64,000 nt of DNA, from assembly GCF_000382285.1 (NCBI RefSeq), contig NZ_KB907928.1, forward strand, positions 186,001 to 250,000, in the 5' to 3' direction. The notes below the pieces were generated by a model. That model saw nothing but the letters and a program-made list of their open reading frames with translations, was not told the DNA's origin and searched no databases. The position numbers were made by a program, and so were the translations under genes. Position 1 is the first letter of the stretch; the number at the start of each line of letters is the position of its first letter. Source of the DNA: Solimonas variicoloris DSM 15731. GTDB taxonomy: Bacteria; Pseudomonadota; Gammaproteobacteria; Nevskiales; Nevskiaceae. Shown in pieces: positions 27,780 through 38,985 of this stretch.

Positions 27780-29891
27780 ATGACCCAGCCCGCAGCCGAC
27801 CCGACCGCCGATTCGAGCGGAGCCACGCGGCCGTCACGCAAGCGCGTGGCGGTGCGGCGCTGGTGGACCGGGCTGCCGGACGCCGCGCAGCGCAGCGCCG
27901 CGCTCGATGCGGCGATCGAGCGCCTGCGCGCCGCCGGCGAAGCCGAGCGGCTGGACGCGCTGCGCGGGCTGGTCGCCGCCGTGCGTCCGGCGCGTCCGCA
28001 GCAGGGCAACGTCGCGCGCGCGCAGCTGCTGAACCTGACGCAGCGCGTGCGCGAGGCGCCGCCGGCGCGCGCCGCGGTGCGCGACGCGCTGCTGTGGCTG
28101 CTCGGAACGCGCCAGCCACTGCGCCTGTTCACCGAATCCGGCGTGCTGCCGCAGGAAGGTCTGTTCGCCGGTCTGTGGCGGCGCCTGACCGACCGCCTGC
28201 TGCCGGAGGAATGGCAGCCGAACGAACTCAAGGATTGCCTGCATTACCTGTTCGACCGCGAGACCGATTACCTGTGGGTCGACGCGGTCGACGATGCCGT
28301 CTGGGTCGCGCTGCTCGACGCGCTCGACTTTTCCGCCGCCGGTCCCGAGCGGCCGACGATGGCGATGCCGATCCTCGAGGCGCTGCAGGTGGTCTCGTAT
28401 CGCATCGCCGCGATCGGCCTCGAGCCCGAGCTGGTGCGCAACCACCCGGCGATCGAGCGCTACGAATCGCCGTTCCTGATGCAGAACGTCGAACTGCGCG
28501 ACTACCTGGAGGAGCGCAAGCGGGCGCTCGCCGAGCAGCGCGCGCCGGCGCTCGACGACCGCCACCTGCTGGTGCTGCTCGAACAGTGCGGCGAGATCGT
28601 CGACAAGGTCCGCAAGCAGGCGGCGCAGAGCGGCGCCAGCGTCAGCCTGACGGTGCTGCTGGTGCGGCTGGCGCAGAACCTCGAGCGCCTGCGCCTGCTG
28701 CTGCGCCTGCTCGAAGCGCAGCAGGCGCACGATCTCAACGTGCTGCGCGTCGGCTTCTTCAAGGTCCTGGTGTGCGCCGAGAATCAGCGCAACAGCGTCG
28801 CGCAGACCTGGCGGCAGATCATCGAGCTGCTCGCCGCGCGCATCACCGAGAACGCCAGCAAGACCGGCGAACACTACGTGACCGCGTCGCGCCGCGAATA
28901 CTTCGGCATGCTGCGTTCCGCGCTCGGGGCCGGCTTCATCGTGCCCTTCATGGCGATGCTGAAGATCGCGATGGGCGCCGAACCGCACTCGCCGCTGGCG
29001 ACGGCCGTGCTGTACAGCCTCAACTACGGCCTCGGCTTCGTGCTGATCTACCTGCTGCACTTCACGATCGCGACCAAGCAGCCGGCGATGACGGCCTCGT
29101 ACCTCGCCGCCAGCATCGCCAGTGCCGAGGGCCGCGACCGTTTCGGGCCGCTGGTCGAGCAGATCGTGCGCACGCTGCGCACGCAGTTCGTCGCGATCTT
29201 CGGCAACGTGCTGTTCGCGTTCGCGATCCCGGTCGCGGTGGCGACGGCGATCGAGCTCAACACCGGCCAGCACTTCCTGGCGCCGGAAGAAGCCCGACAC
29301 CTGCTGCATAGCCAGAATCCGCTGGCGAGCCTGGCCTGGCTGCACGCGGCGATCGCCGGCGTCTGCCTGTTCCTGGCCGGGCTGATCTCCGGCTACTTCG
29401 ACAACAAGGCGGTCTACAACCGCATTCCGCAGCGCCTGCAGCAGAGCCGCGCGCTGCACCGCTGGCTCGGCGCGGCGCGGCTGGCGCGGCTGGCGGCGTA
29501 CCTGGAGAACAATCTCGGCGCGCTGGCCGGCAATTTCTTCTTCGGCTGCATGCTCGGTTCGATGGGCACGCTCGGCTTCATCCTCGGCCTGCCCCTCGAC
29601 ATCCGCCACGTGACTTTCTCGTCGTCGTACGTCGGCTATTCGCTGGTCGCGCTCGACTGGTCGGTCGGCTGGAAGTACGGCCTGCTGCTGGCGGTCGGCG
29701 TGCTGGGCATCGGCCTGATCAACCTGACCGTCAGCTTCGGTCTGGCGCTGTGGGTCGCACTGCGCGCGCAGCGCGTGCATTTCGACGATCGCCGCGAACT
29801 GCTGCGCCGGCTGTGGCGGCGCTTCCGCGCGCGTCCCAGCGAATTCTTCTGGCCGCCGAAGGACGCCGATGCGGCCCGTCCGCCGCACTGA
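27780..29891 (+). CDS. Gcr-type 'site-specific recombinase' family membrane protein
   Basis: A 703-residue protein of the family annotated as site-specific recombinase (Gcr, Pfam SpecificRecomb). The N-terminal 350 residues are soluble and helical; the C-terminal part has several membrane spans (e.g. GAGFIVPFMAMLKIAMG, LNYGLGFVLIYLLHFTIATKQPAMTAS, FVAIFGNVLFAFAIPVAVATAI). Conserved segments are HFTIATKQPAMTASYLA, ISGYFDNKAVYNRIPQR and GNFFFGCMLGSMGTLGFILGLPLDIRHVTFSSSYVGYSL. No recombinase catalytic motif is seen, and the family name probably does not describe the true role. Its stop codon lies inside a long palindrome shared with the facing gene. Confidence 0.85.
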   Translation: MTQPAADPTADSSGATRPSRKRVAVRRWWTGLPDAAQRSAALDAAIERLRAAGEAERLDALRGLVAAVRPARPQQGNVARAQLLNLTQRVREAPPARAAVRDALLWLLGTRQPLRLFTESGVLPQEGLFAGLWRRLTDRLLPEEWQPNELKDCLHYLFDRETDYLWVDAVDDAVWVALLDALDFSAAGPERPTMAMPILEALQVVSYRIAAIGLEPELVRNHPAIERYESPFLMQNVELRDYLEERKRALAEQRAPALDDRHLLVLLEQCGEIVDKVRKQAAQSGASVSLTVLLVRLAQNLERLRLLLRLLEAQQAHDLNVLRVGFFKVLVCAENQRNSVAQTWRQIIELLAARITENASKTGEHYVTASRREYFGMLRSALGAGFIVPFMAMLKIAMGAEPHSPLATAVLYSLNYGLGFVLIYLLHFTIATKQPAMTASYLAASIASAEGRDRFGPLVEQIVRTLRTQFVAIFGNVLFAFAIPVAVATAIELNTGQHFLAPEEARHLLHSQNPLASLAWLHAAIAGVCLFLAGLISGYFDNKAVYNRIPQRLQQSRALHRWLGAARLARLAAYLENNLGALAGNFFFGCMLGSMGTLGFILGLPLDIRHVTFSSSYVGYSLVALDWSVGWKYGLLLAVGVLGIGLINLTVSFGLALWVALRAQRVHFDDRRELLRRLWRRFRARPSEFFWPPKDADAARPPH

Positions 29892-29928
29892 ACGGCGCGC
29901 GTCCTGACGGGCGCGCGCCGTTCAGTGC
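29885..29928. terminator. 17-bp-arm inverted repeat containing both convergent stop codons
   Basis: Perfect 17-bp arms (29885-29901 and 29912-29928) enclose a 10-base loop. The left arm carries CAC-TGA, the end of the plus-strand gene, and the right arm its mirror image, the end of the minus-strand gene. It would form a very stable hairpin in either transcript, though it has no U tract. Confidence 0.7.
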
Positions 29929-30242
29929 GGCGCCGCGTGCAGCCAGAGCAGGCCGAGCATGATCGTGGCCATCGCGGTCGGTGCGTGGCGGCGCAGCGGC
30001 GGCAGCGGCAGCCGCTGCACAGCGAACCCGAGCCCGCGCAGCGCCAGCAGCGCCACGCTGGCCACCGACCAGTAGCCGAACGCCGTGACCGGGTCGCGCG
30101 CGGCGTTCCACAGCACGAGTGCGGCGGCGTGCAGCAGCAGCGCGGCGAGGCCGCGTTCGAGGCGCGACGACGCGTCGGCGCCGCCGGGCAGGCACACGCC
30201 GGCGGCGGTGAGGCCGAGCGCGGCCAGATCGACGGCGCTCAT
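29922..30242 (-). CDS. Small membrane protein of unknown function
   Basis: A 106-residue protein with three or four hydrophobic segments (VDLAALGLTAAGVCL, LERGLAALLLHAAALVLW, YWSVASVALLALRGLGFAV, TAMATIMLGLLWL), likely in the inner membrane. I do not recognise a family; size and layout recall small membrane proteins found in iron-uptake loci. ATG 30242 is chosen because the frame upstream is low-complexity. A Fur-like box lies about 150 bases upstream, so iron control is possible. Its last codons are within the palindrome shared with the facing gene. Confidence 0.5.
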   Translation of the reverse strand: MSAVDLAALGLTAAGVCLPGGADASSRLERGLAALLLHAAALVLWNAARDPVTAFGYWSVASVALLALRGLGFAVQRLPLPPLRRHAPTAMATIMLGLLWLHAAPH

Positions 30243-30390
30243 GGCGTCGCTGCGGGCGGTGCGGGGAAGCGGGGGATCGACACGGCGGACCTCGCAGGCA
30301 GCGGCGCGCGCTGCAGCCGAAAAGGAGGCTGCCGGCGGCGCAACGGCCGCGAGGTGGCGAAAGCCGGGAGGAGGCCCGGTCGCAAAGATG

Positions 30391-30409
30391 ATAACGATTT
30401 TCATCTGCG
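30391..30409. promoter_or_regulatory. Fur-box-like sequence
   Basis: GATAACGATTTTCATCTGC matches 13 of 19 positions of the Fur consensus. It lies in the divergent gap between the small membrane protein and aidB and is locally AT-rich in a very GC-rich context. Either gene could be its target; the membrane protein is more plausible. Confidence 0.5.
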
Positions 30410-30519
30410 AGGCAAGCGGGGCGATGCGCTGACCGCCGTGCCGGCACGACGGCGCGCCGACGGCGAATGCCCGGCCGCGGTGCAGTGGCTATGCTCGTCA
30501 ACAACGGAGGAATGAAGCC

Positions 30520-32163
30520 ATGAGCCTAGCCGCGCAGTTTCTGACGCACAGCGTCGACAACCAGGCCCCACCGCTGGTCGACTACAACGCCTATCTGACC
30601 GACCCGGCGCTGCGCGAGGCGGTCGCCCGCGAGGGCGGCGGCTGGGCCGAGGCGCATCTGTCGGCCTATGGCGCCGTCGCCGGCGGCGAGCTGATCGCCC
30701 TCGGCTTCGCCGCCAACGAGAACAAGCCCAAGCTCAAGGCTTACGACCGCTACGGCCATCGTATCGACGAAGTCGAGTTCCATCCGTCGTATCACCGCGT
30801 GATGCAGCTCGGCATGCAGTACGGCGTGCACGCCTTTGCGTGGCGCAATGCCGACAAGGCCGGTGCGCACGTCGCGCGCGCGGCGATTTCGTATCTGCAC
30901 AACCAGGCCGAGTCGGGCACCAGCTGTCCGCTGACGATGACGCATGCGGCGGCGCCGGCGCTGCTGCACGAACCGCAGCTGGCGCAGCGCTGGCTGCCGC
31001 TGATCCATTCCTACGAATACGATCGGCGCGTGCTGCCGGCGGCCCAGAAGAAGGGCTGCACGATGGGCATGGGCATGACCGAGAAGCAGGGCGGCTCGGA
31101 TGTGCGCGCCAATACCACGAAGGCCTATCCGCTCGGTGGCGGCGTCTACGAGATCGTCGGCCACAAATGGTTCTTCTCGGCGCCGATGTGCGACGCCTGG
31201 CTGGTGCTGGCTTATGTGGAGGCGGGGCTGAGCTGCTTTCTGGTGCCGAAGCTGCGGCCGGACGGCTCGCGCAATCCGATCCGCATCCAGCGCCTCAAGG
31301 ACAAGCTCGGCGACTGGAGCAACGCGTCGAGCGAAGTGGAATTCCTCGGCGCCTATGCCGAGCGCGTCGGCGAGGAAGGCCGCGGCGTGGCGACGATCCT
31401 CGAGATGGTCTCGCTGACGCGGCTCGACTGCATGATCGGTTCGAGCAGCCTGATGCGGCAGGCGCTGGTGCAGGCGGTACATCACGCCCGCTATCGCAAG
31501 GCCTTCGGCAAGCGCCTGATCGAACAGCCGCTGATGCAGAACGTGCTCGCCGATCTCGCGCTCGAGACCGAGGCGGCGACGGCGCTGACGATGCGTGTCG
31601 CGCGCGCGGTGGACGCCTCGTCGCGCGATGCCGGCGAAGCCGCCTTCGCGCGCATCGCCACCGCGATCGGCAAGTACTGGGTCTGCAAGCGTTGCCCGCC
31701 GCTGGTCAACGAGGCGCAGGAATGCCTCGGCGGCGCCGGCTACGTCGAGGAAACCAACCTGCCGCGGCTCTATCGGCAGGCGCCGCTGAACTCGATCTGG
31801 GAAGGCAGCGGCAACATCCAGTGCCTCGACGTGCTGCGCGCGCTGACCAAAGAGCCGGAGTCGCGCGAAGCGCTGTTCGCGGAACTGCTCAGCGCGCGTG
31901 GCGAGCACGCCGATCTCGATCGCGAGATCCACTGGCTCGGCCAGGCCTTCGACGATCGCGCGACGCTGGAGCTGCGCTCGCGCATGGTCGTCGAGCGCAC
32001 CGCGCTGGCGCTGCAGGCGGCGATCCTGCTGCGCGCCGGCCTGTCCGACGTGGCGGCGACCTGGTGCAGCAGCCGCCTCGGCGGCGAGCACGGCCTCAAC
32101 TACGGCACGCTGCCGGCGCAGGCGTCGTTCGGCTCGCTGATCGAGCGCGCGTTCCCGGGCTGA
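30520..32163 (+). CDS. aidB: AidB-type acyl-CoA dehydrogenase
   Basis: A 547-residue flavoprotein of the AidB branch of acyl-CoA dehydrogenases, larger than ordinary members (about 380-400). Typical segments: CPLTMTHAAAPALL, GMGMTEKQGGSDVRANTT, YEIVGHKWFFSAPMCDAWLVLA, QECLGGAGYVEETNLPRLYRQAPLNSIWEGSGNIQCLDVLRAL. In Escherichia coli AidB is part of the adaptive response to alkylation, binds DNA and FAD, and shows weak isovaleryl-CoA dehydrogenase activity. ACGGAGGA lies upstream of the ATG. The gene stands alone; no ada/alkB is nearby. Confidence 0.9.
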   Translation: MSLAAQFLTHSVDNQAPPLVDYNAYLTDPALREAVAREGGGWAEAHLSAYGAVAGGELIALGFAANENKPKLKAYDRYGHRIDEVEFHPSYHRVMQLGMQYGVHAFAWRNADKAGAHVARAAISYLHNQAESGTSCPLTMTHAAAPALLHEPQLAQRWLPLIHSYEYDRRVLPAAQKKGCTMGMGMTEKQGGSDVRANTTKAYPLGGGVYEIVGHKWFFSAPMCDAWLVLAYVEAGLSCFLVPKLRPDGSRNPIRIQRLKDKLGDWSNASSEVEFLGAYAERVGEEGRGVATILEMVSLTRLDCMIGSSSLMRQALVQAVHHARYRKAFGKRLIEQPLMQNVLADLALETEAATALTMRVARAVDASSRDAGEAAFARIATAIGKYWVCKRCPPLVNEAQECLGGAGYVEETNLPRLYRQAPLNSIWEGSGNIQCLDVLRALTKEPESREALFAELLSARGEHADLDREIHWLGQAFDDRATLELRSRMVVERTALALQAAILLRAGLSDVAATWCSSRLGGEHGLNYGTLPAQASFGSLIERAFPG

Positions 32164-32255
32164 TCGTTGCGCCGTCTGCTGTCGCGCGGCGGCACTCGTG
32201 CGCTGCGCGATGGTCCGCGCGGCGGAGCGCCGACGCCGGCTGTTAAAGCGGCGGC

Positions 32256-32283
32256 CCAAAGAAAAACCGCGCAAGAGCGCGGT
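32256..32283 (-). terminator. Rho-independent terminator after tRNA-Pro
   Basis: On the minus strand a 7-bp stem ACCGCGC/GCGCGGT with loop TCTT is followed by TTTTTCTTT. It ends the transcript carrying tRNA-Pro and possibly read-through from the pheST-ihfA operon. Confidence 0.9.
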
Positions 32284-32318
32284 CATCTGGACGGCGTTGG
32301 ACGCCGTTGCGGGATTAA

Positions 32319-32396
<78 letters not shown>

Positions 32397-32473
32397 CGCG
32401 AGGCTTGAAACGGGAAACAGCGGGGCGCGCAGTGTAACGAAGGGCGCTCCGGTTTTGAAGGCGAGCGGGCGCC

Positions 32474-32896
32474 TTATTCCGGGAACAGCCGCAGCAGCGA
32501 TTCGAGCTCGTCGCGCAGATTCTTGATCTCCTGCACGCGGGCCGGCATCGCCACCTCGATCGTGCGCGGCTTGCCGACCGCGACGACGGTGGTCGTGGTG
32601 CGCACGCCGTCATGGCCGTTGCGCGGCATTTCCTTGAGGCGCTGGCGCGCGCCGCCGATCGTGAAGCCCTGTTCGTAGAGCAGGCTGCGGATACGACGCA
32701 CCATCTGCACGTCGTCCTGCTGGTAGTAGCGGCGGTTGCCGCGCCGCTTCACCGGCTTGAGCTGCGGGAATTCCTGCTCCCAGTAGCGCAGCACGTGCGG
32801 CTTGACGTCGCACAGTTCGCTGACCTCGCCGATCGCGAAGTAGCGCTTGCGCGGGATCTCCGGAAGGGCGGCGAGCGGCTTATCGGCGGGTCGCAT
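32474..32896 (-). CDS. MerR family regulator of the ihfA locus
   Basis: A 140-residue protein with an N-terminal MerR helix-turn-helix ([32 protein letters not shown], then [19 protein letters not shown]) and a short C-terminal coiled coil ([20 protein letters not shown]). No metal-binding cysteines are present beyond the one in the HTH region. Homologs lie at this position, after ihfA and before tRNA-Pro, in many gammaproteobacteria; the target is unknown. The start overlaps the end of ihfA by 17 bases, supporting co-transcription. Confidence 0.92.
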   Translation of the reverse strand: MRPADKPLAALPEIPRKRYFAIGEVSELCDVKPHVLRYWEQEFPQLKPVKRRGNRRYYQQDDVQMVRRIRSLLYEQGFTIGGARQRLKEMPRNGHDGVRTTTTVVAVGKPRTIEVAMPARVQEIKNLRDELESLLRLFPE

Positions 32897-33176
32897 CGGC
32901 TTCCACTCGCAGGCGCAGCTTCTGTCCGGGGCGGAAGGTGACGACGCGACGCGCGGAGATCGGAATCTCCTCGCCGGTCTTCGGATTGCGGCCCGGGCGC
33001 TGGTTCTTCGAGCGCAGCTCGAAGTTGCCGAAGCCGGAGAGTTTGACCTCCTTGCCGGCTTCGAGGCGCTCACGGATTTCTTCGAAGAAAAGATCGACGA
33101 ATTCCTTTGCCTCGCGCTTGTTCAGCCCGAGATCCTCGAACAGCGCTTCCGCCAGTTCGGCTTTCGTCAATGCCAC
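32880..33176 (-). CDS. ihfA: Integration host factor subunit alpha
   Basis: A 98-residue DNA-bending protein that pairs with IhfB. Seen: [82 protein letters not shown], including the arm Pro that intercalates DNA. The GTG at 33176 is preferred: it gives the family's usual MALTKAE start and length, and AAGGGGAAGAAG lies upstream. A GTG at 33197, overlapping the pheT stop, would add seven residues. It is in the operon with pheST, as in Escherichia coli. Confidence 0.96.
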   Translation of the reverse strand: MALTKAELAEALFEDLGLNKREAKEFVDLFFEEIRERLEAGKEVKLSGFGNFELRSKNQRPGRNPKTGEEIPISARRVVTFRPGQKLRLRVEADATRR

Positions 33177-33196
33177 GAACTTCTTCCCCTTGTTCA

Positions 33197-35566
33197 CTAC
33201 TGTCGAATCGTGGCCCCCAGATCACGCGCCAAAGCTTGCGTGATCGTAGCGCTCGCCGTATCGATCTCTTGCAAAGTTAGGGTGCGCGAGGCGTCATTGA
33301 AAAGCAAGCCCAGCGCAACACTTTTGTCGCCGTCGGCGAGACCCTTGCCGCGGTAAATATCGAAGATTGTCGCCTGCGTCAGGAAGGTGACGCCGGCGCC
33401 ACGGACAGAGGCAAGAATCCGATCGGCAGCGACCTCTTCCGGCACGACGATCGCGAGGTCGCGGCGCGACGAAGGGAACTCGGACAGCGGTGCGGCCCTG
33501 GGCACGCCGACGTCGCGGATCGCTTCCCAGTCGAGCTCATAGACGAGCGGCGCTTCCGGCAGATCGAGGTTCTGCACCAGCTGTGGATGCAGTTCGCCGA
33601 TCCAGCCGCAGACCCGCTCGCCGCGGCGGATACGCGCCGCGCGACCCGGGTGCAGGGCCGGATGGCTCGCGGCCTCGAAGCGGTATTCGGCGGAGGCGTT
33701 GCCGAGCAGGGCGAGCACCTCGGCCTTCACGTCGTAGAAGTCGACCGGGCGTGCGGCGCTGGCCCATTGCTCGGGCAGCGCGCGTCCGGCGGCAAGGCCG
33801 GCCAGGCGCGAAGTCTCGACGATTTCGCCGTCGCGCTGCGTGAAGCAGACGCCGGCCTCGAACAGGCGGACGCGATCCTGCTGGCGCGCGCGGTTGTAGA
33901 GCCAGGCCGGGATCAGGCCCGCCCACAGCGTCGTGCGCATCACCGACAGGTTGTCGGCGATCGGGTTGTCGAGCGCGATCGCCGTGACGTCCGGATTGAG
34001 CGCCTGCTGCAGCGACGGCTCGACGAAGGCCAGCGTCACGACTTCCTGCCAGCCGCGGGCGGCGACCTGCTCCTTGACGCGCTGCAGCGTGCGCTGCGCT
34101 TCCGGCGGACGCGACGGCGCGAGCTGGGCGGCGTAGGGCCTGGCCGGGATGCGGTCGTAGCCGTACAGGCGACCGACTTCCTCGATGAGGTCGGCCTCGA
34201 TACGCAGGTCGTAGCGGTAACTCGGCACGCGCGCGATCCAGGCGTCGCCGACTTCGGCGCGCAGCATGATGTTGAGGCGGCCGAGCAGGGTCTCGATGTC
34301 CTTGGCGCCGACCTCATGGCCGAGCACCTGCACGAGGCGCGAGCGGCGCAGGCGGATCGACACGGTTTCCGGCTGGCTGCGGCCGGCGTGCGTGACCGGA
34401 TGCGTCTCGCCGCCGCAGATCTGCAGCACGAGCTGCGTCGCGCGCTCCAGCGCCTGGCGCTGCAGGCCCGGATCGACGCCGCGCTCGTAGCGGAACGAGG
34501 CATCGGAGAACAGCTTGTGGCGACGGCCGGTGCCGGCGACCGCGGCCGGCGCGAAGCAGGCGGACTCGAAGAAGATGCGCGTCGTGCCGCCATGCACCGA
34601 CGTCGACTGCCCGCCCATGACGCCGGCCAGCGCGATCGGACCGGAGTCGTCGCAGATCAGCAGTTCGCGGTCGCGGCATTCGACGAGCTGCTCGTTGAGC
34701 AGGCGGATCTCTTCGCCGCGCTGCGCGCGGCGCACGCGGATGTTGCCCGACAGCTTGTCGGCGTCGAAGGCATGCATCGGCTGGCCGAGCTCGAGCATCA
34801 CATAGTTGGTGATGTCGACGACCGGGTGGATGCTGCGGATGCCCGAGCGGCGCAGGCGCTCGCGCATCCAGTCCGGGGTACGCGCCTTCGTGTTCAGGCG
34901 CGAGATCACGCGGCCGGCGTAGCCCGGGCAGTCGTCGAGGTTCTCGAGCTCGACCTTGAGCTGCTGGTGGCCTTCGACCACGGTCTGCGGCAGATTGGGG
35001 CGCTTGACCGGCGCGCCGTACAGCGCCGAAATGTCGCGCGCCAGGCCGAGCACCGACAGGCAGTCGCCGCGGTTCGGCGTGATTTCCAGATTGAGGATCT
35101 TGTCGGCGAGCTGCAGGTGCTCGGTGATCGGCATGCCGGGCCGGGCGTCGGCATCGAGCTCGAGCAGGCCCTCGGACTTGTCGGACAGCGCCAGCTCCTT
35201 GGCCGAACACAGCATGCCGAAGCTGTCGACCCCGCGCAGCTTGGCCTCGGTGATCGCCAGCCCGCCCGGCAGCACGGCGCCGACCAGCGCGCACGGCACC
35301 TTGATGCCGACGCGCGCGTTCGGCGCGCCGCAGACAATCTGCAGCAGCCGGCCCTCGCCGGCGTCGACCTCGCAGACCTGCAGGCGGTCGGCCTGCGGAT
35401 GGCGCTCGGCCTTGACGATGAGGCCGACGACGACGCCCTCGATCGTTTCGGTCATCGCCGGCTCGATCTCGAGTTCGAGGCCGCCCATCACCAGACGCTC
35501 GGCGACCTGCTCGATGGTGGCTGCCGGGTTGACCCATTCGCGCAGCCAGTTTTCGCTCAGTTTCAT
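33197..35566 (-). CDS. pheT: Phenylalanyl-tRNA synthetase subunit beta
   Basis: A 789-residue subunit of the alpha2-beta2 enzyme that charges tRNA-Phe. The order is canonical: N-terminal EMAP/tRNA-binding domain ([24 protein letters not shown]), B3/B4 editing region ([23 protein letters not shown]), B5 ([24 protein letters not shown]), catalytic-like core ([16 protein letters not shown]) and the C-terminal ferredoxin-like anticodon-binding domain ([16 protein letters not shown]). Length is typical of gammaproteobacteria. It follows pheS by 36 bases. Confidence 0.98.
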   Translation of the reverse strand: MKLSENWLREWVNPAATIEQVAERLVMGGLELEIEPAMTETIEGVVVGLIVKAERHPQADRLQVCEVDAGEGRLLQIVCGAPNARVGIKVPCALVGAVLPGGLAITEAKLRGVDSFGMLCSAKELALSDKSEGLLELDADARPGMPITEHLQLADKILNLEITPNRGDCLSVLGLARDISALYGAPVKRPNLPQTVVEGHQQLKVELENLDDCPGYAGRVISRLNTKARTPDWMRERLRRSGIRSIHPVVDITNYVMLELGQPMHAFDADKLSGNIRVRRAQRGEEIRLLNEQLVECRDRELLICDDSGPIALAGVMGGQSTSVHGGTTRIFFESACFAPAAVAGTGRRHKLFSDASFRYERGVDPGLQRQALERATQLVLQICGGETHPVTHAGRSQPETVSIRLRRSRLVQVLGHEVGAKDIETLLGRLNIMLRAEVGDAWIARVPSYRYDLRIEADLIEEVGRLYGYDRIPARPYAAQLAPSRPPEAQRTLQRVKEQVAARGWQEVVTLAFVEPSLQQALNPDVTAIALDNPIADNLSVMRTTLWAGLIPAWLYNRARQQDRVRLFEAGVCFTQRDGEIVETSRLAGLAAGRALPEQWASAARPVDFYDVKAEVLALLGNASAEYRFEAASHPALHPGRAARIRRGERVCGWIGELHPQLVQNLDLPEAPLVYELDWEAIRDVGVPRAAPLSEFPSSRRDLAIVVPEEVAADRILASVRGAGVTFLTQATIFDIYRGKGLADGDKSVALGLLFNDASRTLTLQEIDTASATITQALARDLGATIRQ

Positions 35567-35602
35567 GATCTCGATCCTGTGTTCTTCGTTGGCGACGGCA
35601 CT

Positions 35603-36670
<1,068 letters not shown>

Positions 36671-36690
36671 TCAACGACAGAAGGCTGTGC

Positions 36691-37053
36691 TTAGGCGACG
36701 CCGAGCTGGGCTTTCGCCTGGGCCACCAGAGTCGCGAACGCCGCCTTGTCGTGAATCGCCATGTCCGCGAGGACCTTGCGATCGAGGGCGACGCCGGCCT
36801 TGGCGAGCCCGTTGATAAATCGGCTGTACGACAGGCCGAGTTCCTTGGCCGCCGCGCCGATGCGCACGATCCACAGCGAACGGAATTCGCGCTTCTTGAC
36901 GCGACGGTCGCGGTAGGCGTACTGGCCCGACTTGATGACCTGCTCCTTGGCGGAGCGGAATTGGCGCGATTTGGCGCCGTAGTAGCCCTTGGCCTTCTTC
37001 AGGACTTTCTTGTGCTTGGCGCGGGCGGTAACACCACGTTTGACGCGTGCCAT
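36691..37053 (-). CDS. rplT: 50S ribosomal protein L20
   Basis: A 120-residue rRNA-binding protein needed early in large-subunit assembly. The very basic N terminus [20 protein letters not shown], then [40 protein letters not shown] and the compact C-terminal domain are typical. AGGAG lies eight bases before the ATG. In Escherichia coli L20 represses its own operon by binding the rpmI leader; the structured region before rpmI here could serve the same purpose. Confidence 0.99.
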   Translation of the reverse strand: MARVKRGVTARAKHKKVLKKAKGYYGAKSRQFRSAKEQVIKSGQYAYRDRRVKKREFRSLWIVRIGAAAKELGLSYSRFINGLAKAGVALDRKVLADMAIHDKAAFATLVAQAKAQLGVA

Positions 37054-37068
37054 GTGCTATCTCCTCGC

Positions 37069-37266
37069 TTAAGCGTACGGCAGCATGATGCGGACTTCGC
37101 GGACGTCCGACGCGTGAATCTGCGCCTCGCCACGGAGCTGACGGATGCGCTTGCCCGACTTCTTGGTCAGGATGTGGCGCTTGTGCGAGTGAGAGCGCTT
37201 GAAGCCGCCCTTACCAGTCTTGGAAAAGCGCTTGGCCGCGCTCTTCACGGTTTTCATCTTCGGCAT
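37069..37266 (-). CDS. rpmI: 50S ribosomal protein L35
   Basis: A 65-residue ribosomal protein: [45 protein letters not shown], the normal family length. AAAGGAG precedes the ATG; the few codons upstream in the same frame are not needed. It is 15 bases from rplT, with which it is co-translated in other bacteria. Confidence 0.99.
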   Translation of the reverse strand: MPKMKTVKSAAKRFSKTGKGGFKRSHSHKRHILTKKSGKRIRQLRGEAQIHASDVREVRIMLPYA

Positions 37267-37328
37267 GACTAACTCCTTTTCTCGAACCACATTGCCGGTT
37301 TCACGTCCTTGCCAGGGAGCTGACCGGG

Positions 37329-37439
37329 CCTTCCCCGACGGGGAAGGACTTTTTCTCGAGTTCGGGCCTGGCTGCGACCCTGTCCCGCTTCATCGGGGAT
37401 GACTCCCCGCTGATCGTGCGGGCCGGCGTGCCGGCCCGC
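37329..37439 (-). promoter_or_regulatory. Structured infC-rpmI intergenic region, possible L20 operator
   Basis: Three hairpins fill this gap: CCTTCCCC/GGGGAAGG with loop GAC (37329-37347), CGGGGA/TCCCCG with loop TGAC (37394-37409) and GCGGGCCGGC/GCCGGCCCGC (37418-37439), the last directly after the infC stop. On the operon strand none has a U tract. L20 autoregulation at this site is known in other bacteria; here it is inferred from position. Confidence 0.45.
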
Positions 37440-37445
37440 GTGTTC

Positions 37446-37964
<519 letters not shown>

Positions 37965-38216
37965 GCGACATCTCCTGATGTATCCGCCCACCGGGGACGG
38001 ACCGGATACTCGTGCGGTGGACAGGAAATGCCCATCCGGTTCGAGGACAAGGGCGCGCATTCTACGGACCTGCGGTCCTTCTCTCAAGGGCAATCAAGCG
38101 CTTCCGCCTTGCCGCTCGTGCTCCCTGATGGCGGCCATCAGCCGGCCGGCGGCCTCAAGCGCGGCGGCCGGCGGGCCGCTAAGAGGGCATGCGGTACGGG
38201 TCGGGACGGCATCAGG

Positions 38217-38441
38217 ATGGGTGCCGCCGCAGCCATTTTCGACAAGGATCATCGGGATATCCGGCTCTTGCGCCCCAGAACCCCCTCCTGGCTCGTCACC
38301 TTCCTGGTGGCCGTCGTGCTGCCGCTGCTGGCCTGGACGCTGTGCCTGTGGCTGGCGCTCGGGCCGCTCGCCGCGCCGCTGCATGATCTCGATCAGGCCC
38401 TGCGGCCGCCGGCGCCGGCCGCGCAACGGGGCGCGCCATAG
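38217..38441 (+). CDS. Possible small single-span membrane protein
   Basis: A 74-residue frame with one strong membrane segment (WLVTFLVAVVLPLLAWTLCLWLAL, about 29-52) between a charged N terminus (FDKDHRDIRLLRPRTP) and a Pro/Ala tail. I do not recognise a family. AGG lies only two bases before the ATG, so the ribosome site is poor. The opposite strand is open too but reads as low-complexity. It sits in the divergent gap between infC and the OsmC gene. Confidence 0.35.
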   Translation: MGAAAAIFDKDHRDIRLLRPRTPSWLVTFLVAVVLPLLAWTLCLWLALGPLAAPLHDLDQALRPPAPAAQRGAP

Positions 38442-38496
38442 GCAGTGCGGAGCGGGCGTGCGACGATCGCCGCCTCACTTGCACGTCCGAAATGCC

Positions 38497-38985
38497 ATGA
38501 ACGATGTCATTGTTTCCGCCCGCCTCCCGGCCTCGTTGCCGCACAACGAAGTGCAGGTGGTCGAGGCCGGCGAGGGCAACTACGTACGTCAGCTGCGGAT
38601 GGGCTCGCACTTCGCGCTCGCCGACGAGCCGCTCGACGTCGGCGGCCGGGACGCCGGTCCCAATCCGTACGAGTATCTGCTCGCCGCGCTCGGCAGCTGC
38701 ACCAGCATCACGCTGCGCATGTATGCGGATCTGAAGAAGCTGCCGCTGACGCGCGTCACCGTCCAGCTCAAGCACCGCAAGATCCACGCGCGCGACTGCG
38801 CGGAATGCGCCGGGCAGGCGGCGCCGAATGCCAAGATCGACGAGATCGAGCGGCACATCGTGCTCGAGGGGCCGCTCAGCGACGAGCAGCGCCAGCGCCT
38901 GCTGGAGATCGCCAACCGCTGCCCGGTCCATCAGACGCTGATGTCGGACATCCGCATCACCACGGCGCTCGTCGCCGAGTTCTAG
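38497..38985 (+). CDS. OsmC family protein (peroxide reductase-like)
   Basis: A 162-residue cytoplasmic protein of the OsmC/Ohr superfamily, thiol-based reductases of organic or fatty-acid peroxides. The two catalytic cysteines are in LGSCTSITLRMYAD and ANRCPVHQTL; the DVGGRDAGPNPYEYLLAALG segment is typical of the YhfA/OsmC-like branch rather than Ohr. An insertion with CAECAG adds two extra cysteines (DCAECAGQA). The ATG is chosen for MNDVIVSARL. Its TAG stop overlaps that of the facing gene in one CTAG. Confidence 0.9.
   Translation: MNDVIVSARLPASLPHNEVQVVEAGEGNYVRQLRMGSHFALADEPLDVGGRDAGPNPYEYLLAALGSCTSITLRMYADLKKLPLTRVTVQLKHRKIHARDCAECAGQAAPNAKIDEIERHIVLEGPLSDEQRQRLLEIANRCPVHQTLMSDIRITTALVAEF

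Noticed and set aside
27780-29891. A mobile element around the 'site-specific recombinase' gene
   Set aside because: The protein is a membrane protein of the Gcr family with no recombinase catalytic motif, and composition and context are normal.
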